Assembly (NCBI RefSeq): GCF_004005845.1
Contig: NZ_SADE01000003.1
Location: 124,001 to 188,000, forward strand
Length of the DNA stretch: 64,000 bases
Direction of reading: 5' to 3'
DNA from: Hwanghaeella grinnelliae
GTDB lineage: Bacteria > Pseudomonadota > Alphaproteobacteria > UBA8366 > Aestuariispiraceae
The notes below the pieces were generated by a model. That model made no database searches. It had not been told where the DNA came from and saw only the letters and a program-made list of their open reading frames with translations. Shown here in pieces: positions 8,987 to 18,381 of this stretch; position 1 is the first letter of the stretch; each line of letters starts with the position of its first letter. Both the position numbers and the translations under genes were made by a program.

Positions 8987-9451
8987 ATGTCGAAACCTGT
9001 TTTCAGTGACCCATTCGTGTTTCGCGGCGTGCGCCGCAATCGTCAATCTTTCTTACAATCCCTTGCGTTCCAAGCCTTGTGTTGGATTTGCATGGCTATG
9101 ACCGCATACAGGCTCGTCGACGGTGATTGGTCTTCGATTGGCACCGGCGGAATCGTTTTCGCGGAACTCACCGCAGCCGAGTTGATGCTGGTCGCCTTCA
9201 TGGCATTCGCCACTGTTCCACTAGTATTGTCTTATCTGGCCGCCGGGACCCAAAGATGCCGGGATTGCGGCATATCGGGTTGGGCAGCGCTTGCCCTGCT
9301 CGTCCCGCCGTTGAATGTACCGATGCTCATCGCCCTGGCCCTTTGCAAAGGCCAGGAAGGCGCCAACAAGTATGGCGAAACCCCTCTCAAACGCGTTGAA
9401 CTCTCCACGCGTTTCGATGCTTTGCTGGATGTGAAACCGATCGAAGAATAG
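8987..9451 (+). CDS. DUF805-family membrane protein
   Basis: The 154-residue protein has three hydrophobic segments (about residues 25-45, 60-80 and 95-120) and ends with the DUF805 signature: RCRDCGISGWAALALL followed by a hydrophobic helix and KGQEGANKYGETP. DUF805 proteins are small inner-membrane proteins without an established function. The ATG at 8987 is preferred because a longer in-frame start at 8927 adds a polar segment without family resemblance. The gene stands alone on the plus strand, followed by a strong terminator shared with the convergent LysE gene. Confidence 0.72.
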   Translation: MSKPVFSDPFVFRGVRRNRQSFLQSLAFQALCWICMAMTAYRLVDGDWSSIGTGGIVFAELTAAELMLVAFMAFATVPLVLSYLAAGTQRCRDCGISGWAALALLVPPLNVPMLIALALCKGQEGANKYGETPLKRVELSTRFDALLDVKPIEE

Positions 9452-9490
9452 TCGTCTCGAAAGCAGGAGCGGCAATGTTGTTGAGAACGA

Positions 9491-9518
9491 AAAAAGCCGA
9501 CCCAAAGGGTCGGCTTTT
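9491..9518. terminator. Bidirectional intrinsic terminator
   Basis: A 12-bp perfect stem (9492-9503 with 9507-9518) has a tight AAA loop, an A-run on the left and a T-run on the right. It separates the convergent DUF805 and LysE genes. Confidence 0.88.
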
Positions 9519-9558
9519 CCGTGTCATGGTACGGAAGAAAGGAACTACGTTGTCACTT

Positions 9559-10194
9559 CTAGGCGAAGAAGGAGCCGATTGAGGCGATCGCGATCTCCGC
9601 CGTGTCCTTCAGGATCACGCCGGAAAGCGCAATCATCAGAGCGCCGATAACCAGATCCAGGACCCGCCATACCTTGTCGCTGGTCACATAGTACCCGACA
9701 TAGAACGACAAGGCCGCGATAGCCGAGAACCACATCAGCGAGGCGGTCGCAGCCCCGGCGGAGAAAACCAACCGGTCCGCCAGCAGGTCGTATTGACCCG
9801 CGAGCCCGCCGACCAGAACCACCGTGTCGAACAAGACACCAGGATTGGCGATCGAAACCAGAATGGCTGTCGAATAACGGGACTTGCCTGTCTCCATATC
9901 GACCGCCGGCACGTGTTTCCGGAACGCTTTCCGAATGTTCATGATGCCGTAGACGAAGAAGAACATCGCGGCCAAAATCGAAAACACCAGACGCAGGTCC
10001 GGCGAGTCTCCGATCACGGCACCCACGCCGAGCGCACCGAGAGCAATGAGCGCGACATCGATCGCCACATAGATCGCGGCGATCCGAAGAACGACGCTTT
10101 GGCGCAGCAACCCATGCTTGATCAGATATGCATTCTGCGGCCCCAGGGCGACGATCATACTCGCGGTCATGCCTAAACCAGTGAAGAATGGCAT
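9559..10194 (-). CDS. LysE/ArgO-family amino acid exporter
   Basis: The 211-residue membrane protein has six predicted helices and the LysE family marker GPQNAYLIKHGLLR near the N-terminus, with SIANPGVLFDTVVLVGG in the middle. The GPQNA form is characteristic of the LysE/ArgO branch, which exports lysine or arginine, rather than the RhtB branch. The start ATG lies 3 bp downstream of the desaturase stop, so the two genes are almost certainly cotranscribed, although no functional link between them is obvious. A terminator follows the gene. Confidence 0.88.
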   Translation of the reverse strand: MPFFTGLGMTASMIVALGPQNAYLIKHGLLRQSVVLRIAAIYVAIDVALIALGALGVGAVIGDSPDLRLVFSILAAMFFFVYGIMNIRKAFRKHVPAVDMETGKSRYSTAILVSIANPGVLFDTVVLVGGLAGQYDLLADRLVFSAGAATASLMWFSAIAALSFYVGYYVTSDKVWRVLDLVIGALMIALSGVILKDTAEIAIASIGSFFA

Positions 10195-10197
10195 GGC

Positions 10198-11115
10198 TTA
10201 ACTCCAATCCTGCACGAGAATTCCGGAGGGACCGGCTTGAACAGTCGGCTCCTTGGAATTGACCCGACGATAGGCCGGTTCTTGCATCAGCACCGCATGG
10301 CAATCCTCGAAATGTTGTGATGGAACATTCGGGAACATGTGATGAATCAGGTGATAGCAGTCGTTCCGCGGGAAAAGCAGCCAGCGCGCCCAACCCGGCA
10401 CGATCCAATTGCGTGAGCTTTCCAGCGGGTCTTCGCGGCCAAGGATGCCCGCATGATCGATGCAGTCGGCCCAGTAGTTGAGGCCCGGATAGACCCAAAG
10501 TACCGGGACAAGAACCACGACAATCGCCGTGACCGGATCGATGAACGCCAGGGCAAGGGTCGCCAGGATCATCGCTATCTTGAAAAAGGCGTATGCGAGA
10601 CCGTCCCGGCGGGAAATATCGACACGGAAGTAGTTCGGCAGATGCATGCCCAGGATCGGCGTCAGCACATGGCGCGCGATCGTCCTCGCGGTGAGGTCGC
10701 TTTCCAGCTTGAAGGGTTTCAGGGACTTAATGTCCTGATCCTTTTCGTAATCGCCAAGGTAGGCATGATGCGTCATATGCTCCGTCCGATAAGCGGTAAA
10801 GGACGACAGTAGAACCGTGGCGGCGATCCGTCCGAACAGTATATTATCACCTTTGTTCTCCGTATAGGAGTAGTGACTACATTCGTGAACGATATTATTC
10901 AGGCCACGCATTCGTGTGCCGATGAATAACAGAGCGAACGCGACACCGGCATAGCCTGCTGCGCCACCGCGCTCCAACAAGGCCGCCGCAATCAACCCGG
11001 CCAAAACGATTTGCAGGATATAGGACGCTAAGGCCAGTCCGGCCGCGACCCTGCCGCTCCGCTCCAGTCCTTTGAACACTCTATTGTACTTTCGACGTAG
11101 CTCCGTACCAGACAT
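10198..11115 (-). CDS. Membrane fatty acid desaturase-family protein
   Basis: The 305-residue protein has the three histidine clusters of membrane di-iron desaturases and hydroxylases: HECSH (residues 77-81), HMTHH (113-117) and HLIHH (255-259), separated by paired hydrophobic helices. Such enzymes insert double bonds or hydroxyls into acyl chains or related lipids at the inner membrane using oxygen. The ATG at 11115 is preferred over a GTG at 11124 because AAGG lies at a suitable distance. The regiospecificity and substrate, which could also be a carotenoid or sphingolipid-like molecule, cannot be told from sequence. It overlaps into a tight pair with the LysE gene. Confidence 0.87.
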   Translation of the reverse strand: MSGTELRRKYNRVFKGLERSGRVAAGLALASYILQIVLAGLIAAALLERGGAAGYAGVAFALLFIGTRMRGLNNIVHECSHYSYTENKGDNILFGRIAATVLLSSFTAYRTEHMTHHAYLGDYEKDQDIKSLKPFKLESDLTARTIARHVLTPILGMHLPNYFRVDISRRDGLAYAFFKIAMILATLALAFIDPVTAIVVVLVPVLWVYPGLNYWADCIDHAGILGREDPLESSRNWIVPGWARWLLFPRNDCYHLIHHMFPNVPSQHFEDCHAVLMQEPAYRRVNSKEPTVQAGPSGILVQDWS

Positions 11116-11361
11116 TTCACTCACCCTTGGTTGAATAATGCTTCATTGTATCCAGAGATACCGCAGTGACCATAGCTCGCATAGGTATTTTGTTGAGGAT
11201 TTTCGGTAGAATTAATGAGACTTTAATCATTCAAACACCGTGCCACGTTCATTTTACCCAACTATGCAGACGCCAGACGAAGGGTCTCGCTTGCAGGCAA
11301 ACGGAGCTCGTGCGCGACGAAATTGGCCGAAAAATTAATTCTATTTGCCCATCTCAAACGA
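11116..11361. other. Intergenic, upstream of the desaturase gene
   Basis: About 245 bp without a gene. It is AT-richer than its surroundings and must contain the desaturase promoter (minus strand). No clear operator or RNA structure was recognised. Confidence 0.5.
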
Positions 11362-11390
11362 AAACGGCCGCCCCGAAGGGCGGCCGTTTC
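11361..11390 (-). terminator. Intrinsic terminator of the sdh operon
   Basis: A 12-bp perfect stem (11362-11373 with 11378-11389) with a TTCG tetraloop on the minus strand is followed there by TTTTCGTTT. It lies 23 bp beyond the sdhB stop. Confidence 0.9.
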
Positions 11391-11412
11391 CAAAATCGCC
11401 GAAGCGAATTCC

Positions 11413-12195
11413 CTAGAACTGGCGCTGTATCATCAGCTTTTTGATTTCCGCGATCGCCCGGGCCGGATTTAGGCCTTTCGGGCAGGTCTTGGAGCAGTTC
11501 ATGATCGTATGGCAGCGATACAGCCGGAAAGGATCTTCCAGAGCATCAAGCCGGTCGCCGGTATATTCATCACGGCTATCTACAATCCAGCGGTAGGCCT
11601 GCAGCAAGACCGCCGGACCAAGATACCGTTCGCCGTTCCACCAATAACTGGGACAGCTGGTGGAGCAGCAGAAGCACAGAATGCACTCATACAAACCGTC
11701 CAGCTTGCGTCGGTCTTCAGGCGACTGCAGACGTTCCTTGTCCGGCGGCGGCGGCGATTGCGTCTTCATCCACGGTTCAATCGCCGAAAGTTGCGCATAA
11801 ACCGTGTTCACGTCCGGCACCAGGTCCTTCACCACGCTCATATGCGGCAGGGGATAGACGTTCACTTCCCCTTTCACTTCATCAATGAACTTGGTGCAAG
11901 CCAGTGTGTTGGTGCCATCGATATTCATCGCGCAGGAACCACAAATTCCTTCACGGCAGGATCGACGGAAAGTCAGCGTCTGATCGATCTCGTTCTTGAT
12001 CTTGATCAGCGCGTCCAGAACCATCGGACCGCACTGGTCCATGTCGACCTCATAGGTATCGACCTGTGGGTTTTTTCCGTCGTCTCCGTTCCAACGATAG
12101 ATGTTGAAACGTTTGACATTCGTCGCCCCGTCCGCCTTCGGCCAAGTCTTACCTTTGCCGATCTTGGAGTTCGCGGGAAGTGTAAATTCAACCAT
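11413..12195 (-). CDS. sdhB: Succinate dehydrogenase iron-sulfur subunit
   Basis: The 260-residue subunit carries all three electron-transfer clusters of complex II. The 2Fe-2S ligands are Cys80, Cys85, Cys88 and Cys100 (CREGICGSC and the later Cys), the 4Fe-4S site begins at [11 protein letters not shown] (171-181), and the 3Fe-4S site is in [14 protein letters not shown] near the C-terminus. It passes electrons from SdhA flavin to ubiquinone at the membrane anchor. Length and motifs match alphaproteobacterial and mitochondrial SdhB. It is the last gene of sdhCDAB, 23 bp after sdhA, and is followed by a strong terminator. Confidence 0.98.
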   Translation of the reverse strand: MVEFTLPANSKIGKGKTWPKADGATNVKRFNIYRWNGDDGKNPQVDTYEVDMDQCGPMVLDALIKIKNEIDQTLTFRRSCREGICGSCAMNIDGTNTLACTKFIDEVKGEVNVYPLPHMSVVKDLVPDVNTVYAQLSAIEPWMKTQSPPPPDKERLQSPEDRRKLDGLYECILCFCCSTSCPSYWWNGERYLGPAVLLQAYRWIVDSRDEYTGDRLDALEDPFRLYRCHTIMNCSKTCPKGLNPARAIAEIKKLMIQRQF

Positions 12196-12218
12196 CGATT
12201 ATCCCCTTAACCAGCCAA

Positions 12219-14012
12219 TCAGTAGACCCGCGCCTTCGGCGGGAAACTTTGGACCTCGTTGCTCATCGGCTGCAGGTTAACCGGACGTTTGTCCAGTTTC
12301 ACCGCCCCCGCCTCGTCGATCCAGGCCAGGGTGTGATGCATCCAATTGACGTCGTCCCGGTCCGGATAATCGTCGCGAGCCTGGGCGCCGCGGGATTCCT
12401 TCCGGTCCTCCGCACCGACGATGGTAAGCATCGCCTGTTCGACCAGGTTCTCGAATTCCAGTGTTTCCACCAGGTCCGAGTTCCAAACCAGGGTCCGGTC
12501 GCTGACGCGGATGTCGTCCTTGCCGGACCAAACATCCTTCATCTTCTTGATGCCTTCCTGCAGGCTGTCTTCCGTCCGGAAGACCGCGCAATGGTTCTGC
12601 ATGGCGCGCTGCATGTCCGCGCGCAGTGCCGCCGTCGGCGTACCACCGCTGGCATTGCGGGCCTTGTCCAAGCGGGCCAAGGCATAGTCCCCGGCATCCT
12701 TCGGCCAGGCCCGGTGCGGTCCTTCGCGGTCGACAACCTCCGCACAACGGAGCGCGGTGGCACGCCCGAAGACAACCAGATCCAGCAGTGAGTTCGAACC
12801 CAGACGGTTCGCACCGTGGACCGAGACACAGGCTGCTTCGCCCGCGGCCATCAACCCCGGTACGATCACATTCGGGTCGCCATCCTTCTTGGTCAGCACC
12901 TCACCATGATAATTGGTCGGGATGCCGCCCATATTGTAGTGGCAGGTCGGCACCACCGGAATCGGATCCTTGGTCACGTCGACGCCGGCGAAAATCTTCG
13001 CGGATTCCGCGATACCGGGCAGGCGCTCGTTGATGATATTCGGATCCAGATGTTCGATATGCAGGAAGATGTGATCCTTCTCCGGACCGACACCTCGGCC
13101 TTCAAGGATTTCCATGGTCATCGACCGGCTGACGACATCGCGAGACGCCAGATCTTTCGCCGACGGGGCGTAGCGTTCCATGAACCGCTCGCCTTCGGAG
13201 TTCCTAAGGATGCCACCTTCCCCACGCACGCCTTCGGTGATCAAACAGCCTGCGCCATAAATCCCCGTCGGGTGGAACTGCACAAATTCCATGTCCTGAA
13301 GCGGCAAGCCCGCGCGCACCACCATACCACCGCCATCGCCGGTGCAGGTATGCGCTGAAGTCGCCGAGAAATAGACACGGCCATACCCACCGGTCGCCAG
13401 AATGACCATCTTCGCGCGGAAGCGATGAATGGTGCCGTCGTCCAGATTCCAAGCCATGACGCCGACGCATTCGCCTTCGTCATTCATGATCAGGTCTAGC
13501 GCGAAATACTCGATATAGAACTCGGCCTGATGTTTCAGGGATTGTTGATACAACGTGTGCAATATGGCGTGACCGGTGCGATCGGCCGCCGCGCAGGTGC
13601 GCTGCGCCGCCGGACCTTCGCCGAATTCCGTGGTCATCCCGCCGAAGGGGCGCTGATAAATCTTGCCCTCTTCCGTCCGGCTGAACGGCACACCGTAATG
13701 TTCAAGTTCAATAATCGCGGGAACCGCTTCGCGCACCATGTATTCGATGGCGTCCTGGTCGCCCAGCCAGTCCGACCCTTTTACAGTGTCGTACATGTGC
13801 CAGCGCCAATCGTCCGGCCCCATATTGCCCAGCGAGGCGGAAATACCGCCCTGGGCCGCCACGGTGTGACTGCGGGTCGGAAAGACCTTCGTGATGCAGG
13901 CCGTCTTCAAGCCCTGTTCGGCCAAACCGAAGGTCGCGCGCAGCCCGGCACCGCCGGCGCCGACCACGACAACATCATAAGTATGGTCGATGACTTCATA
14001 TGCTTTGGTCAT
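12219..14012 (-). CDS. sdhA: Succinate dehydrogenase flavoprotein subunit
   Basis: The 597-residue catalytic subunit oxidises succinate to fumarate in the TCA cycle and feeds electrons into the respiratory chain. It has the Rossmann motif [13 protein letters not shown] (residues 14-26), the covalent FAD attachment histidine (His49 in [10 protein letters not shown]), the [21 protein letters not shown] active-site block and the C-terminal [14 protein letters not shown] segment. Length equals that of mitochondrial-type SdhA. It lies between sdhD (6 bp upstream) and sdhB. Confidence 0.98.
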   Translation of the reverse strand: MTKAYEVIDHTYDVVVVGAGGAGLRATFGLAEQGLKTACITKVFPTRSHTVAAQGGISASLGNMGPDDWRWHMYDTVKGSDWLGDQDAIEYMVREAVPAIIELEHYGVPFSRTEEGKIYQRPFGGMTTEFGEGPAAQRTCAAADRTGHAILHTLYQQSLKHQAEFYIEYFALDLIMNDEGECVGVMAWNLDDGTIHRFRAKMVILATGGYGRVYFSATSAHTCTGDGGGMVVRAGLPLQDMEFVQFHPTGIYGAGCLITEGVRGEGGILRNSEGERFMERYAPSAKDLASRDVVSRSMTMEILEGRGVGPEKDHIFLHIEHLDPNIINERLPGIAESAKIFAGVDVTKDPIPVVPTCHYNMGGIPTNYHGEVLTKKDGDPNVIVPGLMAAGEAACVSVHGANRLGSNSLLDLVVFGRATALRCAEVVDREGPHRAWPKDAGDYALARLDKARNASGGTPTAALRADMQRAMQNHCAVFRTEDSLQEGIKKMKDVWSGKDDIRVSDRTLVWNSDLVETLEFENLVEQAMLTIVGAEDRKESRGAQARDDYPDRDDVNWMHHTLAWIDEAGAVKLDKRPVNLQPMSNEVQSFPPKARVY

Positions 14013-14018
14013 CCGTTT

Positions 14019-14402
14019 CTAGCCTCCAACAAATGCGACGCGCAGAACGGCGTAGCCTGAGGCCACGGCCAGGATCGCGCAGGCGAATTTCACGAACATC
14101 AAGGCGGCGATCTTCGCCCCTTCGCCATGAACGTAGTCTTCCAGCACGACTTGTATACCGAGCTGCACGTGATGAAATGTCGCGGCGATCAGCAACAGCA
14201 GCAGGACTGTATTGATCGGCGAACCGACCCAGGCCACGGCTTCGGCGTAATTGCCGCCGGTCATGCCGGCGACACTTACAGCGAACCATATCGTTAACGG
14301 GACGAGCGCCACGGCGGTAAGCCGCTGCGCCCACCAATGATGCGTGCCGTCCTTTGCGGAACCGAGGCCACGCACGCGGGCAAGTCTTGTTTCCAAGCTC
14401 AT
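14019..14402 (-). CDS. sdhD: Succinate dehydrogenase membrane anchor subunit D
   Basis: The 127-residue, three-helix subunit anchors SdhAB and helps bind heme b and ubiquinone. The segment HVQLGIQVVLEDYVHGEGAK holds the probable heme-ligand histidine and the DY pair used for quinone binding in this family. The ATG at 14402 is chosen because a GGGGGAG ribosome binding site lies 6 bp upstream; the ATG at 14417 abuts the sdhC stop and has no such site. It is followed by sdhA. Confidence 0.93.
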   Translation of the reverse strand: MSLETRLARVRGLGSAKDGTHHWWAQRLTAVALVPLTIWFAVSVAGMTGGNYAEAVAWVGSPINTVLLLLLIAATFHHVQLGIQVVLEDYVHGEGAKIAALMFVKFACAILAVASGYAVLRVAFVGG

Positions 14403-14417
14403 ATTTCTCTCCCCCAT

Positions 14418-14804
14418 CTACGCGGCCGCGTAGGCGATTGCCCACAAGGCCAGTGTGGCGACGACGGAAAAGGCGACGTTGATATGGCCGGACATGGCCG
14501 CCGTATCCAACTCAAAGCCCTTACCCGCATCCCAAAACAGGTGCCGGATGCCGTTCCCCAAGTGGTAGAACAAGGCCCAGGTCCAACCGAACAGCAGTAG
14601 CCGTCCGATAATACCGCCCGAAAATTCCGATACCGTGGCAAAGGATTCCGCGCCTCCGGCGAGGGCCAAGAGCCACCAAGCCAGATACAAGGTTCCTACG
14701 GCCAGTCCAACGCCGGTCGCCCGGTGCAGGATCGAGTAGGCCATTGTCCATTGCCACCGATAGACCTGGAGATGCGGCGATAGTGGTCGATCTTGCGTGC
14801 TCAT
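14418..14804 (-). CDS. sdhC: Succinate dehydrogenase cytochrome b556 subunit C
   Basis: The 128-residue, three-helix subunit has the SdhC opening RPLSPHLQVYRWQWTM and the SILHRATGVGLAVG block with the Ser/Arg pair that contacts ubiquinone. The histidine in FYHLGNGIRHLFWDAGKG is the expected axial heme ligand. It is the first gene of the operon, so the sdh promoter must lie upstream of 14804. No regulatory site was recognised in that region. Confidence 0.95.
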   Translation of the reverse strand: MSTQDRPLSPHLQVYRWQWTMAYSILHRATGVGLAVGTLYLAWWLLALAGGAESFATVSEFSGGIIGRLLLFGWTWALFYHLGNGIRHLFWDAGKGFELDTAAMSGHINVAFSVVATLALWAIAYAAA

Positions 14805-15490
14805 GATCCCCCTCGCTGTGAGTTATGGTTATCCGCCTTGTGCGAACCCATCGTAATTCCTTTACGTCTGTCCCCGACCGGCCGGACCATTCTGAAGAGA
14901 TGGCCGGTCCTGCCTTTTCCCGGTTCACCAACAAGCGGCCCGGTACGCCCACATGCCGAAACGGCGCGACGATCGCGCGGCCAAGCATTTGAGTTTCCTA
15001 AAGAAGGTCATTGCTTGCAGGCACGCACTGTATTCCGTGCGCCGCCCAATCTAGCAACTCCTAAGCCGGTAAAAAGCCGAAATCGAAACGACACCGTGCG
15101 GACGCCGCCGTACGGATCATTCCTTAAATCCGGTGAATCGCAAAACCGTGAAACGCAACACACCGTTCCGCCGGAACGATGTCTGCCGGTAGCTTATGCC
15201 GTTTACCGGACGTCTTCGAGCTAAGCCGGCTAAGGCTCCTTCCCTATGTAAATACCCTATCGCGTCACTGGCCGGTGTCAAAACGGTTTTTGCCGCTTTC
15301 GCGCAAAACAGTCGCAATTCTGCTAATATTGGTGCCACGCCGTGCCGTCACATCATCTTGTGGGTGCAGCACCACGCCAAACACCGAATCTGGCGGATGT
15401 GCGTAACTCTGGGGATAAGATGTGGATGAAATGTGCCTTAAACTGTTGTTAATACACAACAAATTTTGCAACGCCATCACTTTTCAATAG
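14805..15490. other. Gene-free region upstream of sdhC with dyads and DnaA-box-like 9-mers
   Basis: The segment next to sdhC must hold its promoter. A 15-bp dyad, CGTTCCG-C-CGGAACG, lies at 15164-15178. Near the far end is a short AT-richer segment: TGGGGATAA (15410-15418) and TGTGGATGA (15421-15429), each one mismatch from the DnaA box TGTGGATAA, 2 bp apart in the same orientation, then the dyad TGTTGT-TAATAC-ACAACA (15444-15461). No protein frame here resembles anything. An origin or DnaA-regulated site is possible but unproven. Confidence 0.45.
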
Positions 15491-16623
15491 ACAGCGGATC
15501 GGGATGAGCGGACACTGATTATGCGCGATACATCGTTCTGTCCGATCACGCGATGTTGGTGCCGGCTTGCCGGTGACCGGGTCGAGATGGAGGCGGAGCG
15601 GACGCGGCGGACAAAGTGCCAATCGGGGCGACTCGGCTGGTGTTTCGGTCCGGCGCGGGGCGCGGAGCCGGTCCTGCGGCTGACGGCGCAAGCTGTTCAT
15701 TCCAATAGGCCGGTTTCGTGGGAGTAATGTGTTGAAGCGCAAGCGGTTGGGGGCTTCCCCTTCCGCAGGTGGTTCGCCCGAGGACGGTTATGCGGAAACT
15801 CCGCTGATCGGGCCGAGGGGCCGGGCCGGACGGCGGAACGCCGACGGGACTCGTCCCGTGTTGCGTTTCGGACGGCGGTTGCACAGCGGCGGGCTAACAC
15901 CTGTCACTGTACAGCAGTTGTCCCAGGGTGATGTCTTCGGGCATCGATCCGAACCGGACGGTCGGCATTTGCGAAGCCGTGTCGGCTTATTCGCGGTTCC
16001 ATGGCTCAAAGGCGCCTGCGTCTGAAAGCTTTGGATTGCGGGGCGCGCGGGCAGCGATTGAGAACCGGCGGTTCAGCCAAAGGCCTTTCTCCGGCGACGT
16101 CTTGCGGGGCGTCTTCGGGCGGAAAGTCGGGAACGCATTGGTCCTCGCAGCGTGCGGCCTTTGGCCGGCCTCGGGTTCGCCCGTCGGTTCGGTCTTACGG
16201 GCGGCATGTGGGCAAGTTTCGGCATCAAGGTGCTTTGCCAGGGTGACCGAGACACCGGACTTGCCGGATTGCGATCTGTTTCGTGCGGGAGGCCGCGAGG
16301 CCTCGGCGGCGTTCCGCGCCGATGCGTTGGTCGGGGAAACCTGGCTTGCCGTTGATGCGGGTTCGCGACCGCCGGGTCGACAGGTCTTTTGAGGCGCCGG
16401 GCGCGCCGCCACCGTCTAGCGAACTCCCGCGGACGGATGCGGCCGAGGCTGCGGGCCGGGGATTTTCCCACGGGCTGACCGGGCAACCGGACGGAACGTG
16501 TGGAAGGTCAAACCGGATAACCGCGCCGCCCGACGCCTCTTTCCTTTTTCGCCCATTCCTTTCCCGCCCAAATGCCGCGTATTCCCCAAACGGCAGCATT
16601 CCGGGCCTAAATCAGTACAAAAC
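15491..16623. other. GC-rich stretch with no recognisable gene
   Basis: Over 1.1 kb contains only overlapping short frames in several phases on both strands, none with recognisable motifs, family-like composition or a ribosome binding site. Such overlapping open frames are expected of GC-rich noncoding DNA. A dyad ACGGGAC-TC-GTCCCGT lies at 15844-15859. It could be a decayed gene, a structured RNA locus or spacer; I see no RNase P, tmRNA, 6S or SRP RNA signature in it. Confidence 0.5.
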
Positions 16624-17376
16624 ATGACAACGCAAAGAAACGAACAGACCGACAGCGCGGATGCAATCTATGACGACCCGGCCCTGATCCCGCTTTATGA
16701 CATTCTGAACAGTGCAGACCACGACCACGTCTTCTACCGACAGGAAATCCCGGCGGATGCGCGAAAAGTCATCGACCTGGGATGCGGCACCGGCCGGTTT
16801 GCGATCGACCTGGCACGCCGCGGCTATGAGGTGACTGCGTTGGACCCAGCCCCGGCGATGATCGACTTCGCCCGCCGGCAGGACGGAGCCGACGCGGTCA
16901 ACTGGTTCGTCGGCACGGCATCGGATATCCCTGCAGGACTGGCCGCCGACGCCGCGGTGATGATGGGACATGCATTCCAATGCCTGACGACCGATCAGGC
17001 CATCGACAGTACACTGCTCGCTATTCGGAATACATTGCGCCCCGGCGGGCGTTTTCTGTTCGAAAGCCGCAATCCCCAGACGGGGCCTTGGCGGCATTGG
17101 AACAAGCGGCAAGAGATCTCATCCGACAGCGTTGGTTTTCCGGTAGCGATCGATCGGCAGGTTGTGGAGGTCAACGGGGATCTCGTTTCCTTCGAGGAAC
17201 ATTTTTCCTTCTCTGAAAAGGTCGTCACAAGCCGCAGCACCCTGCGTTTCCTGGGGGAAGCGGAAATCGTGGCGCACCTTCAAAAGACCGGGTTCAAAGA
17301 CATTACTGTGTTTGGCTTCTGGGATCGCCGCCCCTTCTCGGACGACAGCCCCGAAATGATCTTCGCCGCCGCCTGA
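16624..17376 (+). CDS. Class I SAM-dependent methyltransferase
   Basis: The 250-residue protein has the SAM-binding motif I VIDLGCGTGRFA (near residues 48-59), an acidic residue at the end of strand 2 (ALDPAPAM), and the post-motif LRPGGRFLFESRNP. This is a Rossmann-fold methyltransferase of the methyltransferase-25 type. The acceptor substrate is not evident. The ATG at 16624 gives a normal N-terminus; the frame is open further upstream, but that part is arginine/proline-rich and unlike the family. It is a single gene, convergent to an HlyU-like gene. Confidence 0.85.
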   Translation: MTTQRNEQTDSADAIYDDPALIPLYDILNSADHDHVFYRQEIPADARKVIDLGCGTGRFAIDLARRGYEVTALDPAPAMIDFARRQDGADAVNWFVGTASDIPAGLAADAAVMMGHAFQCLTTDQAIDSTLLAIRNTLRPGGRFLFESRNPQTGPWRHWNKRQEISSDSVGFPVAIDRQVVEVNGDLVSFEEHFSFSEKVVTSRSTLRFLGEAEIVAHLQKTGFKDITVFGFWDRRPFSDDSPEMIFAAA

Positions 17377-17433
17377 GCCCGGACGCGGCAGATACCGCTT
17401 ACATCAGGCAGCAGGACAAAGTCTGCGCTTTGG

Positions 17434-17772
17434 TCAGGCGCGCCCGGTCGGCTGGCCGTCCGCAAACAAGCGGTCGCCCTGTTCATCAATGATCTGCTGT
17501 CCCTTGCGGATAGCGAAAGTCTCCGCCTCCTCGCGCGACGTGTAGAGGTCCGCGCGAATAAAAGTCCGTTCAAGCGGCGCTTGTCCTTCTTCGCCACTCT
17601 CGCCGGCGGACTTTAGAATGACACCGCAAAGCCGCCACTGCTCGCCATCCCGTATCGGGCTCGCGGTAATGGAAAACGCTTTATACGTCACGGCCTCTCC
17701 GCGTGCCGGAGCCTTATCGTCGTTCGCCTCGGGCTTTCCGCCGCCGAAGAGTTTGGAAAGAAATGACGCCAT
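17434..17772 (-). CDS. HlyU-domain small protein
   Basis: The 112-residue protein begins MASFLSKLFGGGK and continues with a domain (YKAFSITASPIRDGEQWRLCGVI to the C-terminus, including FIRADLYTSREEAETFAIRKGQQIIDEQG) that matches the HlyU family named after the Vibrio haemolysin activator. Alphaproteobacterial members are mostly uncharacterised, and a DNA-binding role should not be presumed. A GGGGG site lies 7 bp before the ATG at 17772; an alternative ATG at 17793 exists. Confidence 0.72.
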   Translation of the reverse strand: MASFLSKLFGGGKPEANDDKAPARGEAVTYKAFSITASPIRDGEQWRLCGVILKSAGESGEEGQAPLERTFIRADLYTSREEAETFAIRKGQQIIDEQGDRLFADGQPTGRA

Positions 17773-17990
17773 GCCGGTGCCCCCATCTGCCATAAGGTGT
17801 GCGTTTCTGATTACCTTTATGCCATTCCGGCCACGACACCCCAACCCCCGGATGCCGAATGGGATACCGGCGACAGGAGAGGACCAACATGCCTTAGGAC
17901 GGCGTAGCATTTCCGCGCCGATAACCATAGGATTTCTATATTACAAAGAAGAAAGTCCCCAAAAAACCGGGGCATACCAGGGGGAACATG

Positions 17991-18374
17991 ATGAGCACGA
18001 CAACGCCAGATGCAGCGAACCACAAGGGCTTGGCTGAACTTGCGTCCAGATATGTCGACGTGGAAAGCCTGCCTTGGAAGAAGACCCGTTTCGACGGCGT
18101 CGAGACGAAGATCTTGATGGAAGACAAGGAGTCCGGTCTGCTGACGGCCTTGTTCAAATGGGCGCCCGGCGCGGAACTGCCCTTTCACGAACATGTGGAT
18201 ATCGAACAGACCTATGTCCTGGAAGGGCGCGTGGTCGACGAAGAGGGGGAAGTGACGGCGGGCAATTTCGTCTGGCGACCCGCAGGCAGCCGGCATGTTG
18301 CCCGCGCACCCGAAGGTGCTCTGCTGATCGGGTTTTTCCTGCAACCGAACCTATTTCTGGACCGGCCAAAATAA
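17991..18374 (+). CDS. ChrR-like cupin-domain protein
   Basis: The 127-residue protein is a single cupin of the anti-ECF-sigma ChrR type: PWKKTRFDGVETKILMED near the N-terminus, PFHEHVDIEQTYVLEGRVVDEEGE with the metal-binding His-His-Glu set, and a second block with a histidine at SRHVAR. Stand-alone ChrR-like cupins bind a metal ion; their substrates are mostly unknown, and no ECF sigma gene is adjacent here. Two ATGs in tandem (17988, 17991) follow an AGGGGG site; the second has the better spacing. It ends 7 bp from the convergent DinB-like gene. Confidence 0.82.
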   Translation: MSTTTPDAANHKGLAELASRYVDVESLPWKKTRFDGVETKILMEDKESGLLTALFKWAPGAELPFHEHVDIEQTYVLEGRVVDEEGEVTAGNFVWRPAGSRHVARAPEGALLIGFFLQPNLFLDRPK

Positions 18375-18381
18375 TCACCTG

